Positions 1 to 6,599 of a stretch of DNA of 8,656 bases are shown here, piece by piece. This DNA comes from Alcaligenaceae bacterium (lineage in GTDB: Bacteria > Pseudomonadota > Gammaproteobacteria > Burkholderiales > Burkholderiaceae). Made by a program: the position numbers and the translations under genes. Numbering within the stretch: the first letter of the stretch is position 1; every line of letters begins with the position of its first letter. The notes under the pieces were generated by a model. That model was not told where the DNA came from. It ran no database searches and worked only from the letters and a program-made list of their open reading frames with translations. Location: contig CANFEI010000034.1 of the NCBI GenBank assembly GCA_947445495.1, positions 1-8,656 on the forward strand, in the 5' to 3' direction.

Positions 1-746
1 AGAGCAGGGATAGCGAATTGTTCAATCGAAAGAATGAAGGTGAGTACTAGGCTAGAGGTAATTGAAAAACCAAGTAGTGGCAGTGTGATGCGTCTCAATA
101 CGCTAAAAGGAGAAGCTCCGGCTGCGCGAGCAGCCTCTTCGAATGTGGCGTCGATTCCCAGGATGGGGCCGCGCATCATCAAATACACAAAAGGAATTTG
201 ATGTAAGACGGTCACAAAAATCATCCCGCTTTTTGTGTACGCGTCAACTTTCCAGGTGTCTGAACCGAATAGCGTTTCGAGGACGCCGTTAATTAAGCCT
301 CCTGGCGAACCGATAATGATCCACGCCATCGCCAAAATGAAAGAAGGCAGAAAAAAGCTGAGGCTAACTAGCGCGGTAACCGCGTTACCCTTACGAAAAT
401 CCGTGCGATGCACGATCAGCGCAATGGCTGTGCCAATGATTGCTGCAATCACAGCAGAGGCCACGCCAATTAGGATCGTGGTGTAAAACGTCCCGAGCAC
501 ACCGCTTGAAAACAGCCCCTGCCAGTTACGAAGTGTCCATTCCCCAAGCTGTCCGGGCGCCGCGCTTCGTAGACTGCCATAGAGCAGGGCAAGAAGCGGA
601 ATCGCAACCAGAGCTGCGACAATAAAAAACGTAACGAGATAGATTATGCCGAGTAAGCGACCACTATCAAATATGCTCGCAGCGCGAAAGATCGGCGCGA
701 GTGCAGTCGGCTGCTGTGGGGTCGAAATATGACGCGCACTATTCAT
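1..746 (-). CDS. ABC transporter inner-membrane permease (COG1178-like), C-terminal part beyond the window
   Basis: The minus-strand frame opens with ATG at 746-744 and stays open for 248 codons to the left edge, so the gene is cut by the window. The protein has a polar N-terminus of about 30 residues, then hydrophobic segments near residues 32-58, 86-112, 122-146, 175-192 and 224-246. Residues 203-222 form the EAA loop (EEAARAAGASPFSVLRRITL), the site where binding-protein-dependent permeases contact their ATPase. The text around residues 58-80 (SLRSA.PG..GEWTLRNW) resembles ferric-type permeases, which are often two fused modules of 500-600 residues; if so, only the first module is seen. 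It follows the binding-protein gene by 73 bases on the same strand and should be its partner. The ATPase gene is expected beyond the left edge. Shine-Dalgarno match is weak. Family is secure; substrate is unknown. Confidence 0.9.
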   Translation of the reverse strand, partial: MNSARHISTPQQPTALAPIFRAASIFDSGRLLGIIYLVTFFIVAALVAIPLLALLYGSLRSAAPGQLGEWTLRNWQGLFSSGVLGTFYTTILIGVASAVIAAIIGTAIALIVHRTDFRKGNAVTALVSLSFFLPSFILAMAWIIIGSPGGLINGVLETLFGSDTWKVDAYTKSGMIFVTVLHQIPFVYLMMRGPILGIDATFEEAARAAGASPFSVLRRITLPLLGFSITSSLVLTFILSIEQFAIPA

Positions 747-773
747 GTTCTTCGTTTTCCGCGGGGCATAATT

Positions 774-804
774 TTTTAGGCCGGTGATCGTAACCGGCCT
801 AAAA
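774..804 (-). other. Intercistronic stem-loop between binding protein and permease genes
   Basis: TTTTAGGCCGGT (774-785) and ACCGGCCTAAAA (793-804) form a perfect 12-bp stem with a 7-base loop. It begins 15 bases after the stop codon of the binding-protein gene and lies upstream of the permease start. Read on the minus strand, the U-run is on the 5' side and the A-run on the 3' side, the reverse of an intrinsic terminator, so simple termination is unlikely. Stem-loops in this position are known in ABC operons to protect the upstream mRNA and give more binding protein than permease; that role here is inferred. Confidence 0.65.
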
Positions 805-819
805 GAACTGTAAGACTAA

Positions 820-1914
820 TTATTGAATACCGAAGGTCGTGCGCCAGTGGTCAACAATTTGTTTTTGTTTGGCGGGCGGGAGTAACTCAAGCCCGTCGAC
901 TGTGTTGGGTAACGACGCTGTGGTTGGGAGGTGAGACAAAGGAGGTGCGCCCTTGCGTGTGACGGCGAGTCCCGCATATTCTTGCAGAAAATTTTGTCCT
1001 TTTTCTGTCATCAGCCAGTTCGCTAAAACTTTTCCTGCGTTGGGGCTCGAGGCTTTATCGGCGACAAACATATACCCCAGCGATAGCGTTGTTCCAGATT
1101 TTGGATAGACCACGCCGATTGGTGCGCCGTCGGCAAGCGCTACGTTCACGGGGAGGTCGCTGATTTCGGCGACATGCACGTCGCCGCGGATGACTGCCTG
1201 AAGAATACCCCCCGAGCCTTCAAAGAAGCGCACATTGTTATCCTTCATTTTTGCCGCAGTGTCACCCAGGCCAAGCTTGTCCCAATAGGCCACGATGCCT
1301 TGAATCGACACGGACCGCCAAGGAGGGTTCATGCCAATTCGGCCTTTCCACTTCGGGTCAAATAGATCGGCCCATTCCTGAGGCACTTCAGCAGGCTTTA
1401 CCCGTTGTTTGTTATAGATAATCGCTTCGCGCGCCGTTTGAATGTTGAACAACATGTTTTGTTGGTCGTGATTAATCGCAGGTGGAAAGTTTTTAAGTTC
1501 GGGCGGCGTCCACTTCGCCATCCAGCCACTCTTCATCCCGTCAAAAATACGCTGGTCTGGGAAGGTGATCATGACGTCGGCAAGATGCCGGCCAGACGAG
1601 AATTCAGTGCCAAACCGTTGAATCAGAGGCGCGCTACCGAGGCGCGTCATTTCCATTTTGATGGCTGGGTATGCCTTACGAAACTCGTTGGCAAGGCGTT
1701 CGGCACCTGCTGGGTTCAGGTTGTGATACAGCATCACTTTGCCTTCTTTGCGCGCTGCGGCCTCGATGGCCGGCCAGTCATTGGCTTGCGCAAAGGCCAA
1801 CGGAGAGGCGACGACCAGACAGGCCACAACAAGGGCGAGTAGGCACTTGTCTAATGCAATTTTCCAAGCTTTAGCAGTAAGTCCGCTTGAGTGAAAGAGG
1901 GGCTGAACCAACAT
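820..1914 (-). CDS. Periplasmic ABC transporter substrate-binding protein, COG1840 / ferric-type family
   Basis: The 364-residue product captures a solute in the periplasm and hands it to the permease encoded next. The N-terminus has K15/K18/K23, a hydrophobic core over residues 24-41 and a likely signal peptidase I site after A42 (AFA-QAND). The mature part starts with the family pattern EAAARKEGKVMLYHNLNP, followed by AERLANEFRKAYP, ADLFDPKWKGRIGM near residue 190 and a C-terminal KVLANWLMTEKGQNFL helix, as in bacterial SBP type 6/8/13 proteins. True ferric-binding members use a pair of neighbouring tyrosines late in the protein; I see only single tyrosines there (VVYPKSG, LGYMF), so an organic anion is more likely than iron. 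The ATG at 1914 is backed by GGAG six bases upstream (1924-1921). V29-V30-A31-C32 resembles a lipobox, but the hydrophobic stretch continues past it, so a lipoprotein is less likely. Confidence 0.9.
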   Translation of the reverse strand: MLVQPLFHSSGLTAKAWKIALDKCLLALVVACLVVASPLAFAQANDWPAIEAAARKEGKVMLYHNLNPAGAERLANEFRKAYPAIKMEMTRLGSAPLIQRFGTEFSSGRHLADVMITFPDQRIFDGMKSGWMAKWTPPELKNFPPAINHDQQNMLFNIQTAREAIIYNKQRVKPAEVPQEWADLFDPKWKGRIGMNPPWRSVSIQGIVAYWDKLGLGDTAAKMKDNNVRFFEGSGGILQAVIRGDVHVAEISDLPVNVALADGAPIGVVYPKSGTTLSLGYMFVADKASSPNAGKVLANWLMTEKGQNFLQEYAGLAVTRKGAPPLSHLPTTASLPNTVDGLELLPPAKQKQIVDHWRTTFGIQ

Positions 1915-1920
1915 GTTTGT

Positions 1921-1924
1921 CTCC
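1921..1924 (-). promoter_or_regulatory. Ribosome binding site of the binding-protein gene
   Basis: On the minus strand GGAG is followed by six bases (ACAAAC) and the ATG at 1914. This fixes the start of the binding-protein gene, which otherwise has a rather long signal region. Confidence 0.7.
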
Positions 1925-1996
1925 GAGATTGACCCTATCGATGGCAGGGGAATCCGCTATGGGTGGCACGTTCGAATGACGCGTAAATACAGCGGT

Positions 1997-2025
1997 ATAT
2001 TCACGAATCTTGGCACAGATGTCAA
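1997..2025 (-). promoter_or_regulatory. Candidate sigma70 promoter for the ABC importer operon
   Basis: The minus strand carries a perfect -35 box TTGACA (2025-2020), a 17-base spacer and GAATAT (2002-1997), which matches TATAAT at only three of six bases. It would place transcription start near 1990 and leave a leader of roughly 75 bases. The -35 box is strong, the -10 box weak, as would fit an activated or tightly regulated promoter. Confidence 0.45.
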
Positions 2026-2037
2026 GGCTTATGAATA
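1998..2037. promoter_or_regulatory. Two-block dyad (candidate operator) between divergent genes
   Basis: Four blocks are arranged symmetrically around position 2017.5: TATTCA (1998-2003), CTTGGCA (2009-2015), TGTCAAG (2020-2026) and TGAATA (2032-2037). The inner arms match at six of seven bases and the outer arms at six of six. The inner arms hold the TTGACA -35 box of the importer promoter and a TTGGCA that could serve the plus-strand dehydrogenase gene. A regulator bound here could control both directions. The GntR/FCD protein encoded nearby is one candidate, but no binding evidence exists. Confidence 0.5.
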
Positions 2038-2056
2038 CAGGGCAACGGAGCAGAGC

Positions 2057-2938
2057 ATGAGCACAATAAAAAAAATTGGATTTATCGGCCTTGGAGTGAT
2101 GGGTGAGCCAATGTGCCGCAACTTGGCCCAAAAGATGGGGCAACATATTCTTGCCTACGACACCCAAGCGGCGCCGTTAACGCGGCTTGGTGCCGCGGTT
2201 AGCCCGGCACAGTCAGTGGCCCACGTCATGCAGGCAAGCGAGTTTATTTTTCTATCCTTGCCCTCTGGCGAAGTCGTGGCCGACGTTGCCCGCCAGCCCG
2301 ATGGGCTGCTGGCCCATGCACGAGCGGGTCAGACAGTGGTGGATCTCAGTACTTCCCCCGTCAAATTAACGCGTGTTTTATTTGAGGAGTTCAAGGCGCG
2401 CGGCGTCACGCTGATCGATGCGCCTGTTGCCCGGACACGCGCGGCAGCCGAAGCAGGCACCTTGTCGGTGATGGTTGGTGCCACGGCCGAGCAGTTTGCG
2501 ATGGTAAAGCCCTTGATTGCGTGCTTTGCCAGCGAAATCACGCTTTGTGGTGGCGTCGGGGCCGGACAAATCACTAAGATCTTAAATAATATGGTGTTGT
2601 TTGAAACGGTGGTTGCTTTAGCTGAGGCACGAGCAATTGCCCGCCGTTCTGGGGTGGACCCCCAGGCACTATTCGAAACTCTCTCGTTGGGCTCTGCGGA
2701 CAGTTTCGCTTTGCGCAACCATGGTATGAAAGCAATGATTCCCGGCGACTTCCCTGAGAGAGCATTTTCTGTCGACTATGCCGTGAAAGACTTACGTTAT
2801 GCACTAGAACTTGCGCAAGAGACAGGAGTCGATGCGGCGGGCGCTCGAAATGTACAACGCTTGTACGCCTTGGCGTGCGCGCGTGGCGACCAAGACGCCT
2901 ATCACCCGGTCGTTAGCCGAGTGATTGATCCGCAGTAA
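2057..2938 (+). CDS. NAD-dependent beta-hydroxyacid dehydrogenase, 3-hydroxyisobutyrate dehydrogenase / GarR-like family
   Basis: This 293-residue cytoplasmic enzyme should oxidise a 3-hydroxy acid or reduce a semialdehyde. The N-terminal Rossmann fold carries GLGVMG (11-16), with D35 ending the second strand (AYDT), which favours NAD over NADP. VVDLSTSP (94-101) and the all-helical C-terminal domain follow; K174 and N178 in GQITKILNNMV match the catalytic Lys and Asn of the family, and KD at 244-245 is also typical. The substrate loop reads DAPVARTRAAAEAGTL (121-136) where well-known members have DAPVSGG, so the substrate may differ from 3-hydroxyisobutyrate or tartronate semialdehyde. The ATG at 2057 is chosen because GGAG lies six bases upstream and the Rossmann strand starts right after it; the frame is open back to 1913, but those 48 codons do not resemble the family. 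The gene is divergent from the importer and its 3' end overlaps the MmgE/PrpD gene. Confidence 0.9.
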   Translation: MSTIKKIGFIGLGVMGEPMCRNLAQKMGQHILAYDTQAAPLTRLGAAVSPAQSVAHVMQASEFIFLSLPSGEVVADVARQPDGLLAHARAGQTVVDLSTSPVKLTRVLFEEFKARGVTLIDAPVARTRAAAEAGTLSVMVGATAEQFAMVKPLIACFASEITLCGGVGAGQITKILNNMVLFETVVALAEARAIARRSGVDPQALFETLSLGSADSFALRNHGMKAMIPGDFPERAFSVDYAVKDLRYALELAQETGVDAAGARNVQRLYALACARGDQDAYHPVVSRVIDPQ

Positions 2939-4286
2939 GGCACGCCATTAATGTCGAGATCCGAAGTGTCTCAGGCGGGGCGTCGAGTTCAGCCCAAAAT
3001 GTATGCGCCAATGTTGGCGTAATACGTCGGTCAATCAAGTCGTGGGCCTTGTCCTCCACAACCTTTTCTGAAATAGGACGCGACCAACTTCCAAGTGGGG
3101 CGGCGCACTGGTGGCGAACAACGGTTCCATCGGCGAGCGTGACGCAAACCTCAACATGCATAGCGTCAAGCCGCCCAGAAATCTCGGCTGTTTGGGTCAA
3201 TTGCGTGACAGACAATAGGCGCGTAGCATCTTCAGCAAAGCGCCGTGCATCACTAAAGGAATCTAGATTAAGACGTGCATCGAGTAGAGCTGCCACGACG
3301 CAATACTGCAGCGAAAACTTACCATCTAGTCCGGAGGTTGGATTCGGCCGATCGATATAGGGCATTAACGGAGTAAGAATCTCCACCCGCCTAATGCTGG
3401 CGGGGTCTGCGATTTCAGCGCGGCAGTCCAGCGCAGCCGTGATGACGAAATGCGTTGCATATTGCGAGGGAAATAATTTCCATGCGGGGCCAGGCGTGAG
3501 CACGCGCGGCACAAGTAAGGGCGCCAAAAGATGTGAGGAATCGAAGCGATCACCAAAATAGGCATACCCGTAACCGCGTGGGCCAGCCAGCGCATCCGCA
3601 TCCGCAGTAAATCCGCTTTGAGCCAGCATCGCCGCCTCAAGTCCGCTGCGACAGGCATCTGCGCAGTGAAGTGCCTTGGTCATTGAACCAACGTTCGCGA
3701 GCACGCCACCCGCGCGTGATGCCGCAATACCAACGGCCGCCACCTGTTGTGCCTCAGATAGTTCTAAAAAATCCCCGCACGCAAGGGCGCAAGCTAAGGG
3801 GCCCACGACGCCCGGAGGATGCAAGCTAAGCTCGCGCGGTTCGATCTGACCAGACGATAAACGCAACCGCCCTTGCGCTTCGACGCCTTTGAGTAGGGAA
3901 TGCAGTAGCCGTGCGCCTTGCGGACCTGCACCCAGCGCTTCTCGCTGCTCGGCTAACGCAAGCAAGCCAGGCAGCATGGTCGAGAGCGCATGATTAGGGG
4001 GATTCCACATCGGCTCATAGTCAAGCACATGCATAGACAGCCCATTGATTTGGGCTGCCTGGGATAGTGAGGTTGAAAACCCTTGACCAATAACCGTAGC
4101 GGATTCTTTGCCGCCTTGTTGACGAGCGAGAGCCGCCGCGAGGCGCGGACCCGGCTGGTCTGAGCCGGCCAGCGTAACCGCGAGCCCATCGATGAGTAAC
4201 AGGCGTGCCACGCGGATCAGGGCAGGATCCGCGATAGACCATGCGCGTAGCAACGCGACAAAATCGAGAGTCATATTCTTAGACAT
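2913..4286 (-). CDS. MmgE/PrpD family protein (2-methylcitrate dehydratase / cis-aconitate decarboxylase superfamily)
   Basis: The 457-residue length is usual for this superfamily of dehydratases, decarboxylases and epimerases acting on polycarboxylic acids (known members: PrpD, cis-aconitate decarboxylase, iminodisuccinate epimerase). Signature segments are NGLSMHVLDYEPMWNPPNH (81-99), GSMTKALHCADACRSGLEAA (200-219), KLFPSQYATH (270-279) and DGKFSLQYCVVAALLD (321-336). D89 and H99 line up with active-site Asp and His of cis-aconitate decarboxylase as I recall them, while the usual DDT is replaced by EPM (91-93) and an expected His near 275 is Gln, so decarboxylase activity is doubtful. The gene starts seven bases after the gntR stop, so the two are probably cotranscribed; no Shine-Dalgarno is evident and M5 (4274) is an alternative start. 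The last 26 bases overlap the convergent dehydrogenase gene. The exact reaction is unknown. Confidence 0.88.
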   Translation of the reverse strand: MSKNMTLDFVALLRAWSIADPALIRVARLLLIDGLAVTLAGSDQPGPRLAAALARQQGGKESATVIGQGFSTSLSQAAQINGLSMHVLDYEPMWNPPNHALSTMLPGLLALAEQREALGAGPQGARLLHSLLKGVEAQGRLRLSSGQIEPRELSLHPPGVVGPLACALACGDFLELSEAQQVAAVGIAASRAGGVLANVGSMTKALHCADACRSGLEAAMLAQSGFTADADALAGPRGYGYAYFGDRFDSSHLLAPLLVPRVLTPGPAWKLFPSQYATHFVITAALDCRAEIADPASIRRVEILTPLMPYIDRPNPTSGLDGKFSLQYCVVAALLDARLNLDSFSDARRFAEDATRLLSVTQLTQTAEISGRLDAMHVEVCVTLADGTVVRHQCAAPLGSWSRPISEKVVEDKAHDLIDRRITPTLAHTFWAELDAPPETLRISTLMACLTADQSLG

Positions 4287-4293
4287 GAGGCGC

Positions 4294-4989
4294 TTATTGA
4301 TTTGAAATGAGTCGACGAATACGCATCTTTTGTGAGGCGTAAATATGTGCGCGGAGCGCTTTTTCTGCGGCCTCTGGATCGTGCTTGCGGATACCCGCTA
4401 CAACCGCCTCATGCTCTTTGATGGTGTCCTTGACACGCTTGGGATCTGTGAGCGTCGTGTTGCCTAACAACGTTAAGGTGTCGTGCAGCGTCTTTAGTAT
4501 TTTGATCAGATATCTATTGTGACTGCAGTTATAGAGCATCTCGTGAAACTGTCGATTGCTACTGGCTAGTTGTGCATCGTCACCGACAGAGTTGGCGTAT
4601 TGTTCGCACATATCTTCAAGCAAGGAGATTTCAACGCTCGAGGCATGTTGCGCAGCAAGTCGTGCTGCCGTCCCTTCTAACACTTCGCGCATGAAATACA
4701 GCTCGGTCACCATGCTGTAGTCAAGCTCTGCAACCATGATGCCAAGGGTAGCGTCATGGACGACAAGGCCCTCAGACTCCAGTCTGGCAAGGGCCTCGCG
4801 AATCGGCGTGCGACTCAGGCCGATCATCTTGGCGAGCTCTACTTCACGCAGACGATCGCCGGGCATCAGCTGCTGGTTGGCGAGGGCTTGTCGGATGTAG
4901 CGATAGGCCCGTTCGCCACCCGGTAAATCATCCTCGAGCGCCTCCGCCGGGTTTGATTTTTTGGCACGCGCGGTAGGTGGGTTTTTCAT
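4294..4989 (-). CDS. GntR family transcriptional regulator, FCD (FadR C-terminal) subfamily
   Basis: The 231-residue protein has a charged tail of about 25 residues, a winged helix-turn-helix at 27-88 (recognition region MIGLSRTPIREALARLESEG, 55-74) and an all-helical FCD ligand domain at about 95-218. The metal or ligand site is partly visible as N145, H149 (NRQFHEML), H193 (EHEAVVAGI) and H215 (RAHI); the first position is Asn where Asp is common. FCD regulators are usually repressors released by an organic acid that the neighbouring enzymes use. It is placed between the D-2-hydroxyacid dehydrogenase gene (39 bases upstream) and the MmgE/PrpD gene (seven bases downstream), which supports local control of this cassette and possibly the divergent importer. 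No clear Shine-Dalgarno precedes the ATG at 4989. Confidence 0.93.
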   Translation of the reverse strand: MKNPPTARAKKSNPAEALEDDLPGGERAYRYIRQALANQQLMPGDRLREVELAKMIGLSRTPIREALARLESEGLVVHDATLGIMVAELDYSMVTELYFMREVLEGTAARLAAQHASSVEISLLEDMCEQYANSVGDDAQLASSNRQFHEMLYNCSHNRYLIKILKTLHDTLTLLGNTTLTDPKRVKDTIKEHEAVVAGIRKHDPEAAEKALRAHIYASQKMRIRRLISNQ

Positions 4990-5028
4990 CGTTTAGTTAC
5001 GCCGAACGTATTTCTAAAAGCATTAACT

Positions 5029-6054
5029 TTATGAGTGCAGAGGACTTTTGTGCATCTGCTTGGCGACCTGTGACTCTGGCAAAAAAGGATGCGCTGCGTT
5101 GATCACATTGATGGGTTGACCGGCAAGATACGCGACGAGATTTTTATAGGACTGAGAAAAAAACTCAGTCATATTTTCTTGTGTGACGAACCCGATATGC
5201 GGGGTGGCAATCACGTTAGGCAAGTTTCTAAATGGATGGTTTTGTGGAAGGGGCTCGCACGTAAAGACATCCAACGCTGCGCCGCCGATTTTTCTTGCGG
5301 TCAGTGCATGGATCAAGGCCTCTTCATCTACGATCTGTGCACGAGAAGTGTTCACCAGATAGGCGCTGGCTTTCATGCGTGCGAGCTCATTCTTGCCTAA
5401 GAGACCGAGACTTGCGTCGGTGAGCGGATGGTGAATCGTAATCACATCGGAAGTTTCGATCAGTTCGTCCTTGGTCACACAGAGCACATCATGAGGCGTA
5501 GCGCGCTCTTGCGTCAAATTCTGGCTCCAGGCAATCACGCGCATGCCGAGGATGCGTCCGATCTTCGCGACAGGGATCCCCATGTTGCCTAAGCCGATGA
5601 TGCCTAAGGTCTTGCCGGCTACGCCATCACCGACAGTCGTTTGCCAGCCCCCAGCACGCACAGAGGCAGTTTCTTGCGGAATCGCGCGAAACAATCCCAG
5701 GATGAGAGCCCAAGTGACCTCAACTGTGCTTTGGTGCATGGCCTCTGTTGTGCAGACCGTGATGCCAAGTTCATCGGTAGCCTGTAGGTCTAGCGAACGG
5801 GCATTACGCATACCGGTTGCCAGCATGAACTTGAGTTGCGGTAGGCGGGTCAAGACAGAGCGTGGAAATTCCGTGCGTTCACGGATACGCATCACACCAT
5901 CAAAACCTTGTAGTCGGGCAACGAGGTCGTCTTCGGTGTAGACGTGATCTTTGAAGGCAACAACAGATAGGCCTGGGATCTGGCTCCAGTCAACAATACG
6001 GTGGGCCAGATCTTGGTAGTCGTCAAGAATGGCGAGTCGAAGTGGTTTATTCAT
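5029..6054 (-). CDS. D-isomer specific 2-hydroxyacid dehydrogenase family protein
   Basis: This 341-residue cytoplasmic enzyme should interconvert a D-2-hydroxy acid and a 2-oxo acid using NAD(P). It begins LRLAILDDYQD, as in the branch often seen in proteobacteria. The coenzyme domain at about 105-290 carries GLGNMG (154-159). The catalytic triad is complete: R238 in NTSRAQIVDE, E267 in DVFTCEPLP and H286 in ATPHIGF. The second Rossmann strand ends VIAWSQNLT (173-181), without the acidic residue that would favour NAD, so NADP use is possible. It lies 29 bases after the Lrp-type gene and 39 before gntR on the same strand, consistent with one operon. The real substrate is not readable from sequence; SerA, GyaR or HprA names would overstate what is seen. 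No convincing Shine-Dalgarno. Confidence 0.92.
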   Translation of the reverse strand: MNKPLRLAILDDYQDLAHRIVDWSQIPGLSVVAFKDHVYTEDDLVARLQGFDGVMRIRERTEFPRSVLTRLPQLKFMLATGMRNARSLDLQATDELGITVCTTEAMHQSTVEVTWALILGLFRAIPQETASVRAGGWQTTVGDGVAGKTLGIIGLGNMGIPVAKIGRILGMRVIAWSQNLTQERATPHDVLCVTKDELIETSDVITIHHPLTDASLGLLGKNELARMKASAYLVNTSRAQIVDEEALIHALTARKIGGAALDVFTCEPLPQNHPFRNLPNVIATPHIGFVTQENMTEFFSQSYKNLVAYLAGQPINVINAAHPFLPESQVAKQMHKSPLHS

Positions 6055-6083
6055 ATCAAGAGCTTAACCTGCGTGGGCAGTGG

Positions 6084-6554
6084 TTAGGTTAATACGGTGA
6101 GCGTTTCAAACTTACTGCGATGTACAGAGAAAAAGGTGCGGACGTTACGGACATTAGCTTGGGCGGTGAGTGAGCGGTGCACCAACGCGTGATAGGCCGG
6201 CATATCTTTGACTTGAACAATCAATACAAAGTCGGGTCCGGTCGACACCCGATAGCATTGCTGCACCGCACGTTCATTTTGCATCGCGGCTTCAAATAAA
6301 GGGAGTTGTTCGGACGATTGTGCGTCGAGCGTGACTTCAACAATGGCTGTGAGCGCGCTACCAAGCTTCTCGGGATTCAGAATAGCGACCTGCTTGGCGA
6401 TTACGCCGAGTGCCTTGAGCCGTTTGACGCGGCGCAGACAGGTTGGGGGCGAGGCGTGCACACGTTCAGCTAAGGCGTGGTTCGTGAGCGAGGCATCCTG
6501 TTGGAGTTGATCCAGAATGCGTCGATCGAGATCGTCTAGGGCGGAGAGCGTCAT
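6084..6554 (-). CDS. Lrp/AsnC family transcriptional regulator
   Basis: The 156-residue length is typical. It starts LDDLDRRILDQLQQDASLTN, the classic beginning of the family, with the helix-turn-helix at about 22-46 (HALAERVHASPPTCLRRVKR) and a RAM/AsnC ligand domain at about 67-142 that includes GPDFVLIVQV (106-115), the region where amino acid ligands bind between dimers. Such proteins form dimers to octamers and wrap DNA with several phased sites. The gene is divergent from glmS and shares with it a 161-base AT-rich region carrying repeated ATGAAAT half-sites, one pair of which covers its likely -10 box, so autoregulation is expected. It is the first of four same-strand genes with short gaps. 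No Shine-Dalgarno is evident before ATG 6554, but the start fits the family. The effector is unknown. Confidence 0.93.
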   Translation of the reverse strand: MTLSALDDLDRRILDQLQQDASLTNHALAERVHASPPTCLRRVKRLKALGVIAKQVAILNPEKLGSALTAIVEVTLDAQSSEQLPLFEAAMQNERAVQQCYRVSTGPDFVLIVQVKDMPAYHALVHRSLTAQANVRNVRTFFSVHRSKFETLTVLT

Positions 6555-6599
6555 GAGTGGGTGACTAAATGGCGTGGGATCACAAATCGGATCGAGTAA

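Noticed and set aside
774..804. Intrinsic terminator
   Set aside because: Neither strand has a T-run after the stem; the A/T flanks are in the opposite order.
1405..1842. 145-codon plus-strand frame inside the binding-protein gene
   Set aside because: Antisense shadow of a well-supported gene with a signal peptide and family motifs; no ribosome binding site or family features.
1913..2056. 48-codon N-terminal extension of the plus-strand dehydrogenase
   Set aside because: The extension begins inside the start codon of the divergent binding-protein gene, covers the promoter dyad, does not resemble the family, and the ATG at 2057 has a good ribosome binding site.
2329..2718. 129-codon minus-strand frame inside the dehydrogenase gene
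   Set aside because: Antisense to a gene with clear Rossmann and catalytic motifs; low-complexity composition typical of a shadow frame.
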